Below are positions 1 to 8,896 of a stretch of DNA of 64,000 bases, piece by piece. The stretch spans positions 744,001 through 808,000 of the forward strand of contig NZ_JAVRHV010000001.1 in assembly GCF_031846385.1 (NCBI RefSeq). The letters run 5' to 3'. Below the pieces are notes generated by a model that was not told where the DNA came from, searched no databases, and saw nothing but the letters and a program-made list of their open reading frames with translations. Every line of letters begins with the position of its first letter. Within the stretch, counting starts at the first letter, position 1. Both the position numbers and the translations under genes were made by a program. The DNA comes from Urechidicola vernalis (GTDB taxonomy: Bacteria; Bacteroidota; Bacteroidia; Flavobacteriales; Flavobacteriaceae).

Positions 1-634
1 CTTTTTCTTGTTGTCTAATTAAATTTATGTTTAAATCAAACATGTTATAAAACTCAGGATTATAATCATCAGATTGATCAACAACTACTATTTCAAATTC
101 ATTATAGGTTTGTTTTTCAAAATCTCTTAGCACTTTTTCCAAATGGTTATATCTATTTAAAGTAGGAATAACCACAGTCACCAAAGGTCTCGATTTTATC
201 AACTTAGAATCATACGCTTTCAAATCTCCCTTATTTACCAGTGGGTTTTCATTAGTATACTTATCAAACTTCTTTGAATTAGAAAATGCTCTAAACTCTT
301 TGAATGGATTATGAAAAGTAGCAATCCTAATCAATAAACAATATATTACCCATACACTTTGAAAATACTTTCTTACAAACCGATATTCATCTTCCAAAGG
401 CAAATCTGGAAATGAATTCAAACGTTCCGTGTTTTCTAAATATCCTTTATTAATCACTTGCCAAGAAAGATCTAACTCCTTTGCTGCACTAGTAGAGTAC
501 GATTCATCCATATCTAAATCCCCTATAATATCTTTAGAAATATTTGAGACTTTTGGGTATTCAAACCAACCATTATACTTCTTTAGATTAAAATAATTTG
601 TTGGTTGTACGTATTTTAAAAACTGAAAAATCAT
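1..634 (-). CDS. Glycosyltransferase family 2, partial (runs off window)
   Basis: This is the N-terminal 211 residues of a glycosyltransferase; the rest lies beyond position 1. Reading from 634, residues 1 to about 148 form an unusual N-terminal extension with no recognisable motif. A GT-A fold opening follows at about residue 150 (RPLVTVVIPTLNRYNHLEKV), then EIVVVDQSDD, the usual nucleotide-binding strand of family GT2. The start ATG overlaps the stop of the upstream GT4 gene as ATGA, so the two are translationally coupled at the downstream end of the operon. The donor and acceptor sugars cannot be told. The extension is longer than in the other GT2 genes of this locus. Confidence 0.85.
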   Translation of the reverse strand, partial: MIFQFLKYVQPTNYFNLKKYNGWFEYPKVSNISKDIIGDLDMDESYSTSAAKELDLSWQVINKGYLENTERLNSFPDLPLEDEYRFVRKYFQSVWVIYCLLIRIATFHNPFKEFRAFSNSKKFDKYTNENPLVNKGDLKAYDSKLIKSRPLVTVVIPTLNRYNHLEKVLRDFEKQTYNEFEIVVVDQSDDYNPEFYNMFDLNINLIRQQEK

Positions 635-1806
635 TCGGTATAAAATGTTACAAACTCTTGTTGCTGCTTTTTTAAATTAAACTCTTTCTTAACTCTATCC
701 ATGGCAAAATCAGTTATCTTTTTCTTTAAGTTTTTTTCCAATTCAATAATTTCTGCAATTTTAGTTGCTAATTTTTCTGGGCTTCGTTTTGGCACAACCC
801 AACCACTTTTATTATGCAGCACATTCTCTGACAATCCCTCTGCATCCGAAACGACGCATAATAAGCCCATTGCTTGGGCTTCTATAACAGCATTACAAAA
901 TCCTTCCGAAATACTGTATTGTACATAAATATCATGAGCAACTAATAACTCCTTAATAGTGCTATGAGGCACTTTTCCTATAAGTTGAACTTCTTTTTCC
1001 AATCCCAATTGATAGCGGATATACATTAACTTTTCATATTCAGTTCCTTCACCAATAATTGTATATTGAAAATCAATTCCTTTATCCTTTAGTAATTTTA
1101 AGGCTTGTAGTGTATAAGTCAAGCCCTTCTTCCAATGCAAACGTGCTACGGTCATTATTTTAATCGTGTCACTACTCTTTTGATGGTCTGCATCTGCTCT
1201 ATTAAAATTATTGACATCAATGGCTGGTGTAATTTTTTGAAATGGAATTTCACTATTCAACCCATTAGTTAAGGCCAATTGATATAAATCATTGGAAATG
1301 GTATGCACCTTATCCACCTGCTCCCATAAAACCTTATAACAATTGGGATACTTGATAGGATATATAGCCATATCAAACCCACGAAAACTCACCGCCATTT
1401 TTGCTTTGATAGCTTTGGCAACATGTTCCTTCCCTAATGCCATGGTAGCAAATCCAAAATGTAACCAATCTAATTTTTTTGTGAGTATATGCATGTTTAC
1501 ATATACCTTTTTAATAACTCCAATCCAACCAGTTCCATACACCCGTTCAGTTTGCATAAACCTAAGACAAACTTGAAAGTGGCGTATAAAAAGTAAAAAC
1601 ACTTTTAAAACGTAATACAGTTGCTTAACAATGTTTCGCCTATAAATTGGTAATGCTGTATTAACTGTACATAAATCAAAGGCTTCTTCTCCAGATTGCA
1701 CAAATAAAATGACTTCATGACCATGCCGCTGTAACCCCTTGATCTTAGAAACAAAAAAGGTCTCCGAATAACTGGGTGGTTTTGAAAGTACAATACCTAT
1801 TTTCAT
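631..1806 (-). CDS. Glycosyltransferase family 4
   Basis: This is a 391-residue retaining glycosyltransferase with the GT-B fold, predicted to add a sugar from a nucleotide donor to a growing surface glycan in the cytoplasm. The C-terminal half carries the GT4 hallmarks: ARLHWKKGL (about residues 221-229, donor phosphate binding) and the E-x7-E motif EGFCNAVIEA (301-310). It resembles colanic-acid-type transferases of the WcaL group. The stop overlaps the next gene as ATGA, and its own start overlaps the upstream GT4 by 4 bp. Its C-terminal half is visibly paralogous to the GT4 at 4745-6031 (shared KLLKDxGxxFxYTII). The donor is unknown. Confidence 0.93.
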   Translation of the reverse strand: MKIGIVLSKPPSYSETFFVSKIKGLQRHGHEVILFVQSGEEAFDLCTVNTALPIYRRNIVKQLYYVLKVFLLFIRHFQVCLRFMQTERVYGTGWIGVIKKVYVNMHILTKKLDWLHFGFATMALGKEHVAKAIKAKMAVSFRGFDMAIYPIKYPNCYKVLWEQVDKVHTISNDLYQLALTNGLNSEIPFQKITPAIDVNNFNRADADHQKSSDTIKIMTVARLHWKKGLTYTLQALKLLKDKGIDFQYTIIGEGTEYEKLMYIRYQLGLEKEVQLIGKVPHSTIKELLVAHDIYVQYSISEGFCNAVIEAQAMGLLCVVSDAEGLSENVLHNKSGWVVPKRSPEKLATKIAEIIELEKNLKKKITDFAMDRVKKEFNLKKQQQEFVTFYTE

Positions 1807-2906
1807 CGAACAGATTGAATATAAAGTTCTTCGTGTCTTTTAACACACTTATCAATTGTAAAGTTTTCTAAAACCACCTCACGCATTTTCATCTGTAATA
1901 ATTCCTTTTCTTTTTTTGGCAATTGCCTAATCATTAAAATCTTTTCTTTCAACTCAACTGTATTTGATGGCTTAAATAAATGCTCAGAAAAAGAGGCTAA
2001 TATATCCTTTATACCTGAAATATCAGACCCTATAACTATGCGCTCTGAAGACATCGCTTCCAATGGAGCCATTGGCATTCCCTCTTTTCTTCCTTCATTC
2101 TTTGTAGGAATCACAAAAACATCTGCAATCGTCAAGTAAGGACGAATATCGTTTTGTTTTCCAACAAAATAGGTAAATTCATTTTCAAAAGTTGATTTCA
2201 ACTCAATACCATAGTCGTTTTCATTTTCTCCTATTATTATCACTTTTATACTGGAATCTTCCAATTCTTTAACGGCTTGTAACAAAATCTCTACGCCTTT
2301 AACTGGAACTAAATTTGCTATTGAAACAACTACAAAATCATCTTTCTCAATATGGATAGCATTAATATTTTCTTTTAACCTTTCTTCTGGCTTATAAAAT
2401 TCCGTATCTACACCTAAAGGCATATAGAATGATTTTTCCGTCATATGAAGAAAAAACTGACTCTCCATATCCCTATTGATATAAATGATACCATTGCTAA
2501 ATTTTGAACGTAATTTCCATAATTTATTCCCCCAACTCATAGCCTTTTTGGTATAGATATAAAACACACCTGCCAATCGTGCGGCTAGTGGCTCCGAAAA
2601 ATCCGAACTCCAGTGCCATGAATGCACTATATCGAAGTTATGTTTTTTAAAAAAACGCACAATCTTCAACAATCGAAAAGGAAACGACCAAAATGGTCTA
2701 TATGCAACCGTAAACCGAACAATATGAATGGGAACTTGTAGGTTTTCAACTTCTTTAAAAAAAGCCCCTCTAGTATGAAAGCAAGCAATATGCGGTTCAA
2801 ATAAATTCTTATCCAATTTACTAACCAAATCATACACCACCTTCCCACTACCCGCAGTATCAAAGTTAGGAATGGTATATAATATTTTGACCTTTTTTTT
2901 GCTCAT
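1803..2906 (-). CDS. Glycosyltransferase family 4
   Basis: This 367-residue GT-B glycosyltransferase opens with the GT4 N-terminal strand KILYTIPNFDTAGSGKVVYD and has the E-x7-E type motif EGMPMAPLEA at about residues 275-284. It is predicted to be cytosolic or peripherally membrane-bound and to extend the surface glycan. It is the first gene after a 447-bp gap in the operon, so it may have its own promoter: a weak box, TAAGTTCG (2911-2918), ends 4 nt before its ATG. Its stop overlaps the next GT4 start by 4 bp. It is not closely similar to the other two GT4 proteins here, so it probably has a different specificity. Confidence 0.93.
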   Translation of the reverse strand: MSKKKVKILYTIPNFDTAGSGKVVYDLVSKLDKNLFEPHIACFHTRGAFFKEVENLQVPIHIVRFTVAYRPFWSFPFRLLKIVRFFKKHNFDIVHSWHWSSDFSEPLAARLAGVFYIYTKKAMSWGNKLWKLRSKFSNGIIYINRDMESQFFLHMTEKSFYMPLGVDTEFYKPEERLKENINAIHIEKDDFVVVSIANLVPVKGVEILLQAVKELEDSSIKVIIIGENENDYGIELKSTFENEFTYFVGKQNDIRPYLTIADVFVIPTKNEGRKEGMPMAPLEAMSSERIVIGSDISGIKDILASFSEHLFKPSNTVELKEKILMIRQLPKKEKELLQMKMREVVLENFTIDKCVKRHEELYIQSVR

Positions 2907-3353
2907 AAATCGAACTTAAAAATACTTGAAATTCCCTTTTTAACAATGCTATGTATAAATACTTATTCACAATGTTATTGGAAACTTAATGACCGATTTG
3001 ATCATCTAGAATTTGAAACTTGTAATTTGAGATTTACACTTATTTTCAGATAGATTCTTCACTCCACTGCGTTTCGTTCAGAATGACATCATATGAAACA
3101 AACATGGACTTAAAATGGAAGCGATTTAACTTTGTTGAACCTTCGGTTGCTCGTCGACCATAATGGTCTCTTTCGAAATGACTGTATAAAGGTAAAAGTA
3201 TACTTATAATATCTAACTTCTGTCTATCGTCTTCACGCAACCAACTCAACACAACAATACTAAATATTTAACACTCATCTTCCTTCACCCACTTCTCACT
3301 TCTCGCTTCTCGCTTCTAACATAGTACTTCCTCCATCCGTCTCCCGTCTTCCG
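2907..3353. other. Gene-less gap in the operon filled with short repeats
   Basis: No credible gene lies here. Three kinds of repeat fill the gap. Around 3009-3037 there is GAATTTGAAACTTG-type simple sequence. At 3052-3090 there is a copy of the widespread extragenic sequence that reads AGATTCTTCACT...CAGAATGACA. It is followed by a degenerate companion that includes a perfect inverted repeat, GACCATAATGGTC (3156-3168). At 3291-3355 there is a pyrimidine-rich 7-bp tandem array. A 68-codon frame at 3046-3252 is only a translation of these repeats. The gap separates two otherwise tightly packed blocks of the polysaccharide operon. Confidence 0.75.
3052..3090. repeat. Dispersed extragenic repeat, family A
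   Basis: The sequence AGATTCTTCACTCCACTGCG, then TTTCGTTCAGAATGACATC, matches a motif I recognise as very common between genes in Bacteroidota; in reverse complement it begins TGTCATTCTGAACG. Only one full copy is seen in the window. The family assignment is from memory and should be confirmed by a genome-wide search. Confidence 0.6.
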
Positions 3354-3355
3354 TC
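3291..3355. repeat. Degenerate 7-bp pyrimidine-rich tandem array
   Basis: Two short runs have a 7-bp period. The first is ACTTCTC, ACTTCTC, GCTTCTC, GCTTCTA (3291-3318). The second is CGTCTCC, CGTCTTC, CGTC (3338-3355), which runs into the stop codon of the asparagine-synthase-like gene. In the operon mRNA this would be a purine-rich stretch (GAAGTGA/GAAGCGA units) straight after that stop codon. The function is unknown. Confidence 0.7.
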
Positions 3356-4748
3356 AACTGCCAAACTTCTTATTAAAAACCGCCAAAGTCAACAACATAT
3401 TCACTGAATGCGAATACCAAACAGCATCTTTCATCTTAAAATTAGTATAAAACTCTTGAATCACCTCTTTAGAAACTAACTTATCAAAACCCGATTCAAA
3501 CAACCAACCTTGTAATTGCTGATCATTTTCCTTTCCTAAAAACTGTAACTCCCAATTTCTAGCAACATGTGGTCTTCCCACCACTGCTCTTAATTCTCGT
3601 TCGATTTTACTAATTACCCGATAAGGCAAATTATAAGGCGTTCTATTCCAATGATAATTATTTAAATTAAATGGCTTTTGCTGATGCCAAGTAATATTAG
3701 CTACCTTTTTTGATTTACGCTGTATATAAGCAATTTGTAATTTTCGATCTTTTAGATATTCTTCTGGTATAGTGCAAATAAATTCACACATCCTATTATC
3801 ATAGTATGGCAATGTGATTGGCGCTACACTTTCAAACACGCCTAAATTCACAGAAGTCCATCGCGGTGCCCAATAGAGTGACTTAAAGGCGCGTAATTTG
3901 GCACTCGTATTATCTATATCAATATTGGATAACAACCCTTTGATTCGCTCCATAAAATAAGATTCAAAATCACCATCTAACCCCCAAGATTCCCATAGAC
4001 GTGTTGCCAATTCCATACCTCCTTTTTTAACCACCTTTTTCAACACCCAATTCAATTCCTCTTCAGTCGTCCATTGCACATCTTCACCCATTCCATCAAA
4101 CAATACATCCCCCCAATGTCCAAGGGAGAATACTTCGCCAATTTCAGCATATTGATCCACAAAGGCCATTTGCCTTGGATTACAAAAATCAGAATAACAT
4201 TGATTGATTTCCGCCAAGTCTTCAATAGCATCCCATAAATACCCCTTAGGAACCTCCATAGATGTAAATGGAACTCCTAACGCATTTGCTATCCTTTTTG
4301 AAATACGACTCTCAGGATACCCATTTTTAAATGAATAACTATAGGTTTGTAAATGGGAATGTTTTGCCAATGCCACTGCTTGCGTTCTGCTATCTAATCC
4401 TCCTGATAAAGGTAATATAACCTTTTTCCCTTTGGTTTGCTCACTAATAATAGTTTCAAAAAGATGTTCAAATTCATCCAAGGCCTGTTCAAAAGAAATG
4501 ATTCTTGGATTATAATGCCATTGAAAATAAGGTGTTTTATTTTTAACTTGTCCCTGCGAGTCAAACTCATAATCTGTAGCAGGTTTTAATACTTTTTGAT
4601 GTTTCCAAAAGGTGTCATCTTCTAAAAAGAAACCTGTAGCAGCATAACAACAGATAGCCTTTAAATCCAATCCTCGACTTGTTTGGACCTTATAATAATG
4701 TTGCTTCTCAGGAATAATCCCTGTCTTTATATAAGTACTTCCTTTCAT
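3354..4748 (-). CDS. Asparagine-synthase-like ligase lacking the glutaminase domain
   Basis: This 464-residue protein belongs to the asparagine synthase C-terminal (ATP pyrophosphatase) family, with the PP-loop LSGGLDSR at about residues 114-121. Members activate a carboxylate with ATP and transfer ammonia or an amine to it. It lacks the N-terminal glutaminase half and the catalytic Cys2. The first 90 residues resemble only the end of that domain (LDLKAICCYAATGFFLEDDT). It may therefore use free ammonia, another amine, or ammonia from the complete AsnB-type protein encoded two genes upstream. Its ATG overlaps the stop of the GT4 gene by 4 bp. In a glycan locus a role in amide formation on a sugar acid or substituent is plausible but unproven. 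Confidence 0.85.
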   Translation of the reverse strand: MKGSTYIKTGIIPEKQHYYKVQTSRGLDLKAICCYAATGFFLEDDTFWKHQKVLKPATDYEFDSQGQVKNKTPYFQWHYNPRIISFEQALDEFEHLFETIISEQTKGKKVILPLSGGLDSRTQAVALAKHSHLQTYSYSFKNGYPESRISKRIANALGVPFTSMEVPKGYLWDAIEDLAEINQCYSDFCNPRQMAFVDQYAEIGEVFSLGHWGDVLFDGMGEDVQWTTEEELNWVLKKVVKKGGMELATRLWESWGLDGDFESYFMERIKGLLSNIDIDNTSAKLRAFKSLYWAPRWTSVNLGVFESVAPITLPYYDNRMCEFICTIPEEYLKDRKLQIAYIQRKSKKVANITWHQQKPFNLNNYHWNRTPYNLPYRVISKIERELRAVVGRPHVARNWELQFLGKENDQQLQGWLFESGFDKLVSKEVIQEFYTNFKMKDAVWYSHSVNMLLTLAVFNKKFGS

Positions 4749-6031
4749 TTTCTAGATTGCATTATATGATGATACATCTCTAAAAAAAGTGCACCATTTT
4801 TAACAGCATCAAATTTTTCTAAGACTAACTTACGAGCATTAGAAATCATAACTCGTTTAATCTTATCTGAAACATTTAAATAACTTCTTAAACTTTTTGC
4901 TATCTCCTCTGAATCAAGTGTTGGTACAATCCACCCTGTCTCGAGAGAAATTACAACCTCTTCCATTCCTCCACAATCCGTACTAATAACAGGGAGCCCC
5001 ATTGCCATTGCTTCTAAAACAACATTAGCAATCCCTTCCTCATAACTTGGCAATAAGAGCACATCACTGTTTTTCATAGATTGAAACACTTCTTGTTGTG
5101 GCAAACTGATTTTAAATTGTACTTCTTTCAACAACCCTAACTCATGACGTTGAACTAGTAATTCTTCTAGCACGATTCCACCTGCGATAATAGTATATGT
5201 AAAAGACACCCCTTCATCCTTTAGTAGTTTACAAGCATCTAATGCAGTTGTAAAGCCCTTTTTCCAATGGTGCCTCCCCACTGAAAGTATATTAATATGT
5301 TTCGAATCCTTTTCTTTAGGTAATGTAAACAAATCAAATGTGTTTTCTGGTAATAAAGAATGTATTACATGTATCTTTTCTTGACCTATAACATATTTTT
5401 GCACTTCTTTAGCAATAGCTTCCGATACAGCATGAAAAGCATCAACTTTAGGAAAAATTCGTTCATATGAATTAGCTAAGGTTTTATTGGCAATCGGTGA
5501 ATAATTGATATGCGCCCCTCGCAAACTAACAACAACTTTTACACCTAATGCTTGTAAAAACAACCATTGCTCTGTTTCCTTTGCCCATTGTATGTGAAAT
5601 ATATCAGGTAGATATAACAAAATGGGGGTTATCTTAAACCAAGCCTGTCGCTTTTTATAAATCGATCCCTGTTTTCGGATCTGAGTAAATAAGGTCTTCA
5701 ACCGCTTCGGGAAACGAATAGCTAATAATAAGGTTCGTATACTCGTTAATAAAATATTTTGAAAAGTAGATGTCCCATAAGCATATTCTCGAATAACACT
5801 TTCTCTCTCCTTCTCTAATGTCTCATTAACCTCACCTGAGTGTTTCCCTTTTGAAAATACCGATTTGGAATTTGTTTTTTGGAGTTTGTTTTTTGGAACT
5901 TGATATTTTTTAGTTTTTCTCCCAAATAACAATACCTGATGATGCTGTGATACACTCGAAATCAATTGTTCAATAAAGGTGGTACTCGGGATATTCCCCG
6001 AATATATTGCTATTTTTAACTTCTTAGCCAT
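4745..6031 (-). CDS. Glycosyltransferase family 4 with repeat-derived insert
   Basis: This 428-residue GT-B glycosyltransferase has RHHWKKGFT (donor binding) and the motif EEGIANVVLEAMAMGLPVIS, both typical of GT4. It is paralogous to the GT4 at 631-1806. It differs in an N-terminal Lys-rich insert at about residues 37-80 containing QVPKNKLQKTNSKS. That stretch is encoded by two 14-bp tandem units of a simple repeat. It sits between asnB-type and asnB-like genes, overlapping the downstream gene by 4 bp and following the upstream gene by one base. It is predicted to extend the surface glycan in the cytoplasm; the donor is unknown. Confidence 0.92.
   Translation of the reverse strand: MAKKLKIAIYSGNIPSTTFIEQLISSVSQHHQVLLFGRKTKKYQVPKNKLQKTNSKSVFSKGKHSGEVNETLEKERESVIREYAYGTSTFQNILLTSIRTLLLAIRFPKRLKTLFTQIRKQGSIYKKRQAWFKITPILLYLPDIFHIQWAKETEQWLFLQALGVKVVVSLRGAHINYSPIANKTLANSYERIFPKVDAFHAVSEAIAKEVQKYVIGQEKIHVIHSLLPENTFDLFTLPKEKDSKHINILSVGRHHWKKGFTTALDACKLLKDEGVSFTYTIIAGGIVLEELLVQRHELGLLKEVQFKISLPQQEVFQSMKNSDVLLLPSYEEGIANVVLEAMAMGLPVISTDCGGMEEVVISLETGWIVPTLDSEEIAKSLRSYLNVSDKIKRVMISNARKLVLEKFDAVKNGALFLEMYHHIMQSRK
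5864..5908. repeat. 14-bp tandem repeat inside a GT4 coding region
   Basis: Two adjacent units, TTTGTTTTTTGGAG (5871-5884) and TTTGTTTTTTGGAA (5885-5898), differ at one base, and partial units flank them. On the coding strand this reads as CCAAAAAACAAA-type sequence, a simple repeat I associate with flavobacterial intergenic DNA. Here it is in frame and encodes part of a Lys/Asn-rich insert. Confidence 0.75.
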
Positions 6032-6032
6032 T

Positions 6033-7880
6033 TTAAATTAGTTCTTCTGATATCGCCCATTTTTGCCAAGCATAGATATGCCAAACACCCCATGCCTGAT
6101 GATGTTTATCTATCAAAAAATCATGTACATATTCGTGCATCAATAGTATGCTTTCATCCGAAACCCCATATATAGGTTTTTTCAATACTGCTTCAGTCAC
6201 ATCCTCTAGTAATTCATTCCGTAACCAATCTTCAACAGGCACAGAAAACCCCTTTTTTTTCTGTGATATCAAAGTATTTGGATAATAGACCCTCATCATC
6301 TTTTTTAAGACTTCTTTCAACCTAAACTTACCATTTTTGAATTTAGGCAAATATTTCCATGCCGTTCGTATTGTTTTCAATTCTAAAAAAGGCACACGCA
6401 CTTCTAAACCATGTGCCATACTCATTCGATCAACTTTAATCAAAACACGTTGCATATGCCCATAAAATTCATTCCAACGCAATTGATGCAATAATTGCTT
6501 TTTAGAACCTTTCTGAAATGTATACAACTCTTTAAATTCCTCCGAAAATGACGTGTTTGGAAATAAGTTGTTTAGCGATTTAAACGGGATATGTAATTGT
6601 TTAGATAAAATAAATGCCTGAAGACTTTTATTTGTATAGGGCGCCCAAGAATGATAAATCTTCATTTTAATCAACAAGCGAACCAGAGGCTTTCTAATAA
6701 AAAAAGGAATCGAAAACCACCATTGCCTTTGAAGTACGTCGGTCATTCTTGGATATCCAAAAAACAATTCATCTCCTCCATCACCCGATAACATCACTGT
6801 ATGTCTTTTCCTCGCCTGCTCTGAAATTAAATAAGTCGGAATACTAGAATAATCACCAAAGGGCTCGGTAAAATGCTTAAAATGAGTATTAATTGATGAC
6901 AACACCATTTGCACTTCTAAGACTTCCTCTTGATGTTCTGTACCAATATGTTTGGCGTAAGCACGCGCAGCTTCACGTTCATCATATTTTTCCGAATCGA
7001 CACCCAATGTAAACGAAACAATTGTTTTTTCATGTTCCCTTGCCATTGCACTTATCAGTGGACTGTCAATACCTCCACTTAAAAATGTAGCCAAAGATAC
7101 ATCGCTCATCATCTGGCTTTTTATACTTTCATTTAATTTGGCATGTAAACGCGTTTCAAAACTTTCAGACGCCTCCCTAGAATATGACTCATAATCTTTA
7201 TTAAATGTGATCAATTGTTTTTGCTGGATGTTTCCGTCACCATTTATGAATAGCAATTCACCTGGATTTACTTGATAGATATCCTTATAAATGGTATTTG
7301 GTGCCTGCATATAACCAACTCCAAAATACTCCTTCACTATGTCTTGGCGTAAAACCTTTACATCCTTAAAAAACGGATGTTTCCAAATTTGATTAAACTG
7401 AGAAGCAAATACAACCCCATGTTTTGAGACTCCATAAAAATGAGGCTTAATCCCGGCAAAATCACGTGTTAAAAACAACATATTGGTATGTGTATCTAGA
7501 ATTGCAATAGCAAACATCCCATTTAAACAAAGAATTGTCTGTTCAACTCCCAATTGATCTAACATATGAACCAAAACCTCTGAATCTGAAGTTGACCGAA
7601 GCCCTGTTATATTATGGATATCAATCAACTCCTTAAAATTATAGATTTCACCATTAATCACACATAAGTAACGTCCAGACGGACTACACTTTGGTTGATT
7701 CCCGTTTACCGAGGTATCCAATACCGCCAAACGATTAAAACCAAATTGATAATTATCGCTTCTTTCAATAATGGTAGTGTCCGGTCCTCGTTGTTTGGAT
7801 AGTGACAACAAAATTTCAAATTCATTAGACTTCATTGGTGCAGTCCCATTTATCAAAAATTCTCCTAAAAATCCACACAT
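6033..7880 (-). CDS. asnB: Asparagine synthetase B-type amidotransferase (glutamine-hydrolysing)
   Basis: This is a complete 615-residue class II amidotransferase. The start is fixed by MCGFLGE, because processing exposes Cys2 as the glutaminase nucleophile; RGPD (31-34) and NGEIYN (76-81) are glutaminase-domain motifs. The synthetase domain has the PP-loop SGGIDS at about 268-273 and the motif SGDGGDELFFGY. The family makes asparagine from aspartate, but in O-antigen loci such as Pseudomonas WbpS and Francisella WbtH homologues are thought to amidate uronic acids. The UDP-sugar dehydrogenase in this operon would supply such an acid, so I favour uronamide formation, although ordinary asparagine synthesis cannot be excluded. 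Confidence 0.93.
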   Translation of the reverse strand: MCGFLGEFLINGTAPMKSNEFEILLSLSKQRGPDTTIIERSDNYQFGFNRLAVLDTSVNGNQPKCSPSGRYLCVINGEIYNFKELIDIHNITGLRSTSDSEVLVHMLDQLGVEQTILCLNGMFAIAILDTHTNMLFLTRDFAGIKPHFYGVSKHGVVFASQFNQIWKHPFFKDVKVLRQDIVKEYFGVGYMQAPNTIYKDIYQVNPGELLFINGDGNIQQKQLITFNKDYESYSREASESFETRLHAKLNESIKSQMMSDVSLATFLSGGIDSPLISAMAREHEKTIVSFTLGVDSEKYDEREAARAYAKHIGTEHQEEVLEVQMVLSSINTHFKHFTEPFGDYSSIPTYLISEQARKRHTVMLSGDGGDELFFGYPRMTDVLQRQWWFSIPFFIRKPLVRLLIKMKIYHSWAPYTNKSLQAFILSKQLHIPFKSLNNLFPNTSFSEEFKELYTFQKGSKKQLLHQLRWNEFYGHMQRVLIKVDRMSMAHGLEVRVPFLELKTIRTAWKYLPKFKNGKFRLKEVLKKMMRVYYPNTLISQKKKGFSVPVEDWLRNELLEDVTEAVLKKPIYGVSDESILLMHEYVHDFLIDKHHQAWGVWHIYAWQKWAISEELI

Positions 7881-7891
7881 TCTATTCTCTA

Positions 7892-8740
7892 TTATTTTAA
7901 AAGTCTAATCATCCGTAAATAAGAGCTACACTTAGTTCTAACCTTATTGAAGTTTAATAGAGCGTTTTTCAAATTGTCTTTATATCGTTTCAATATATTC
8001 TTTCTCAAAGATTTTGCCAACTCAGTTGAAAAATACTTTTTACACATTCTATAAGTATGTGCATCTAGCATCATAGAGCGCTCCCCTATTTCTCTCGCCC
8101 CACCATAAGGTACCTCCGCGTGCAATAACTTAGCTGACGAATTATACCAGATAGCATAGCCTTGTATATAAAGTTTTAACGCCATATCCCGATCTTCTCC
8201 TGCACCAGTCGGATCAAAGGACTCATCGAACCCATTAACATTTTCAAAAACAACTTTCTTTATGGCCGAACAACCGGCAGGGAAGGACAAAGTAATTCTA
8301 GAACTAGGAGAATCTGGATTTCTTGTAAGCACTTTAATAAAATTAATCCCGTATGCTTTTAACATATCACTGTCCTTCCTTTTAAAATTACCTTCCTGAT
8401 CACATACTGCCCCAGCAACCCCATCAAATCGATCATGGATAATCGGATTTGTTATTTCTCGTATAAAATCTGGATATATTCGTGCATCATCATCTAAAAA
8501 AACTAAAACCTCTCCTTTGGCCTCTTTTGCACCAATATTACGAGACACACAAGGACCTAAGGTTTTGGAAATAAAATGCGCACAGCCATCTATATTCTCA
8601 GGTATATCAGATTGATCCACCACAATTACCTCAAAATTAGAAACATCTTGATTTTTAAGATCTTCTAACATTAAACGAATGTAGTCATAACGATTCCGTG
8701 TAGGAATAATCACACTTATCAAAGGCTGTTTTTTTACCAA
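7892..8740 (-). CDS. Glycosyltransferase family 2
   Basis: This is a 282-residue GT-A glycosyltransferase. PLISVIIPTRNRYDYIRLML opens the fold, and FLDDDA (about residues 81-86) is the metal and nucleotide-binding DXD site. FDPTGAGEDRDMALKLYIQG is the usual acceptor-side ED motif region. The start is TTG at 8740: the frame has no ATG between the upstream stop (TAA near 8761) and the conserved fold. It is the first gene downstream of the 156-bp repeat-containing gap and lies 11 bp before the AsnB-type gene. The donor and linkage are unknown. Confidence 0.9.
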   Translation of the reverse strand: MVKKQPLISVIIPTRNRYDYIRLMLEDLKNQDVSNFEVIVVDQSDIPENIDGCAHFISKTLGPCVSRNIGAKEAKGEVLVFLDDDARIYPDFIREITNPIIHDRFDGVAGAVCDQEGNFKRKDSDMLKAYGINFIKVLTRNPDSPSSRITLSFPAGCSAIKKVVFENVNGFDESFDPTGAGEDRDMALKLYIQGYAIWYNSSAKLLHAEVPYGGAREIGERSMMLDAHTYRMCKKYFSTELAKSLRKNILKRYKDNLKNALLNFNKVRTKCSSYLRMIRLLK

Positions 8741-8766
8741 AAATTTTATTTTATTCTTTTATTAAA

Positions 8767-8785
8767 TCCTGAACTTATTTCAGGA
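8767..8785. repeat. Dispersed extragenic palindrome, family B
   Basis: TCCTGAACTTATTTCAGGA is an inverted repeat (TCCTGA, 7-nt loop, TCAGGA) in the 156-bp gap 8741-8896 between two GT2 genes. It resembles another short extragenic motif common in Bacteroidota (CCTGAAnnAAGTTCAGG type). The remainder of the gap holds no gene or terminator that I can support. Confidence 0.6.
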
Positions 8786-8896
8786 CTCTTCATTCTTTTA
8801 ACAAACATTATCAGAATCCAGTCATCACCAATTTACCGTCATCTACCTTTTGTATTCTGTCATTCAATAACTTAACAATTCTACGACTTAACCTAT

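Noticed and set aside
3046..3252. A 68-codon minus-strand frame in the operon gap
   Set aside because: It is the translation of dispersed repeat family A and its companion, with no protein family likeness.
3291..3355. CRISPR array
   Set aside because: The units are only 7 bp, contiguous and without spacers, and there are no cas genes in the window.
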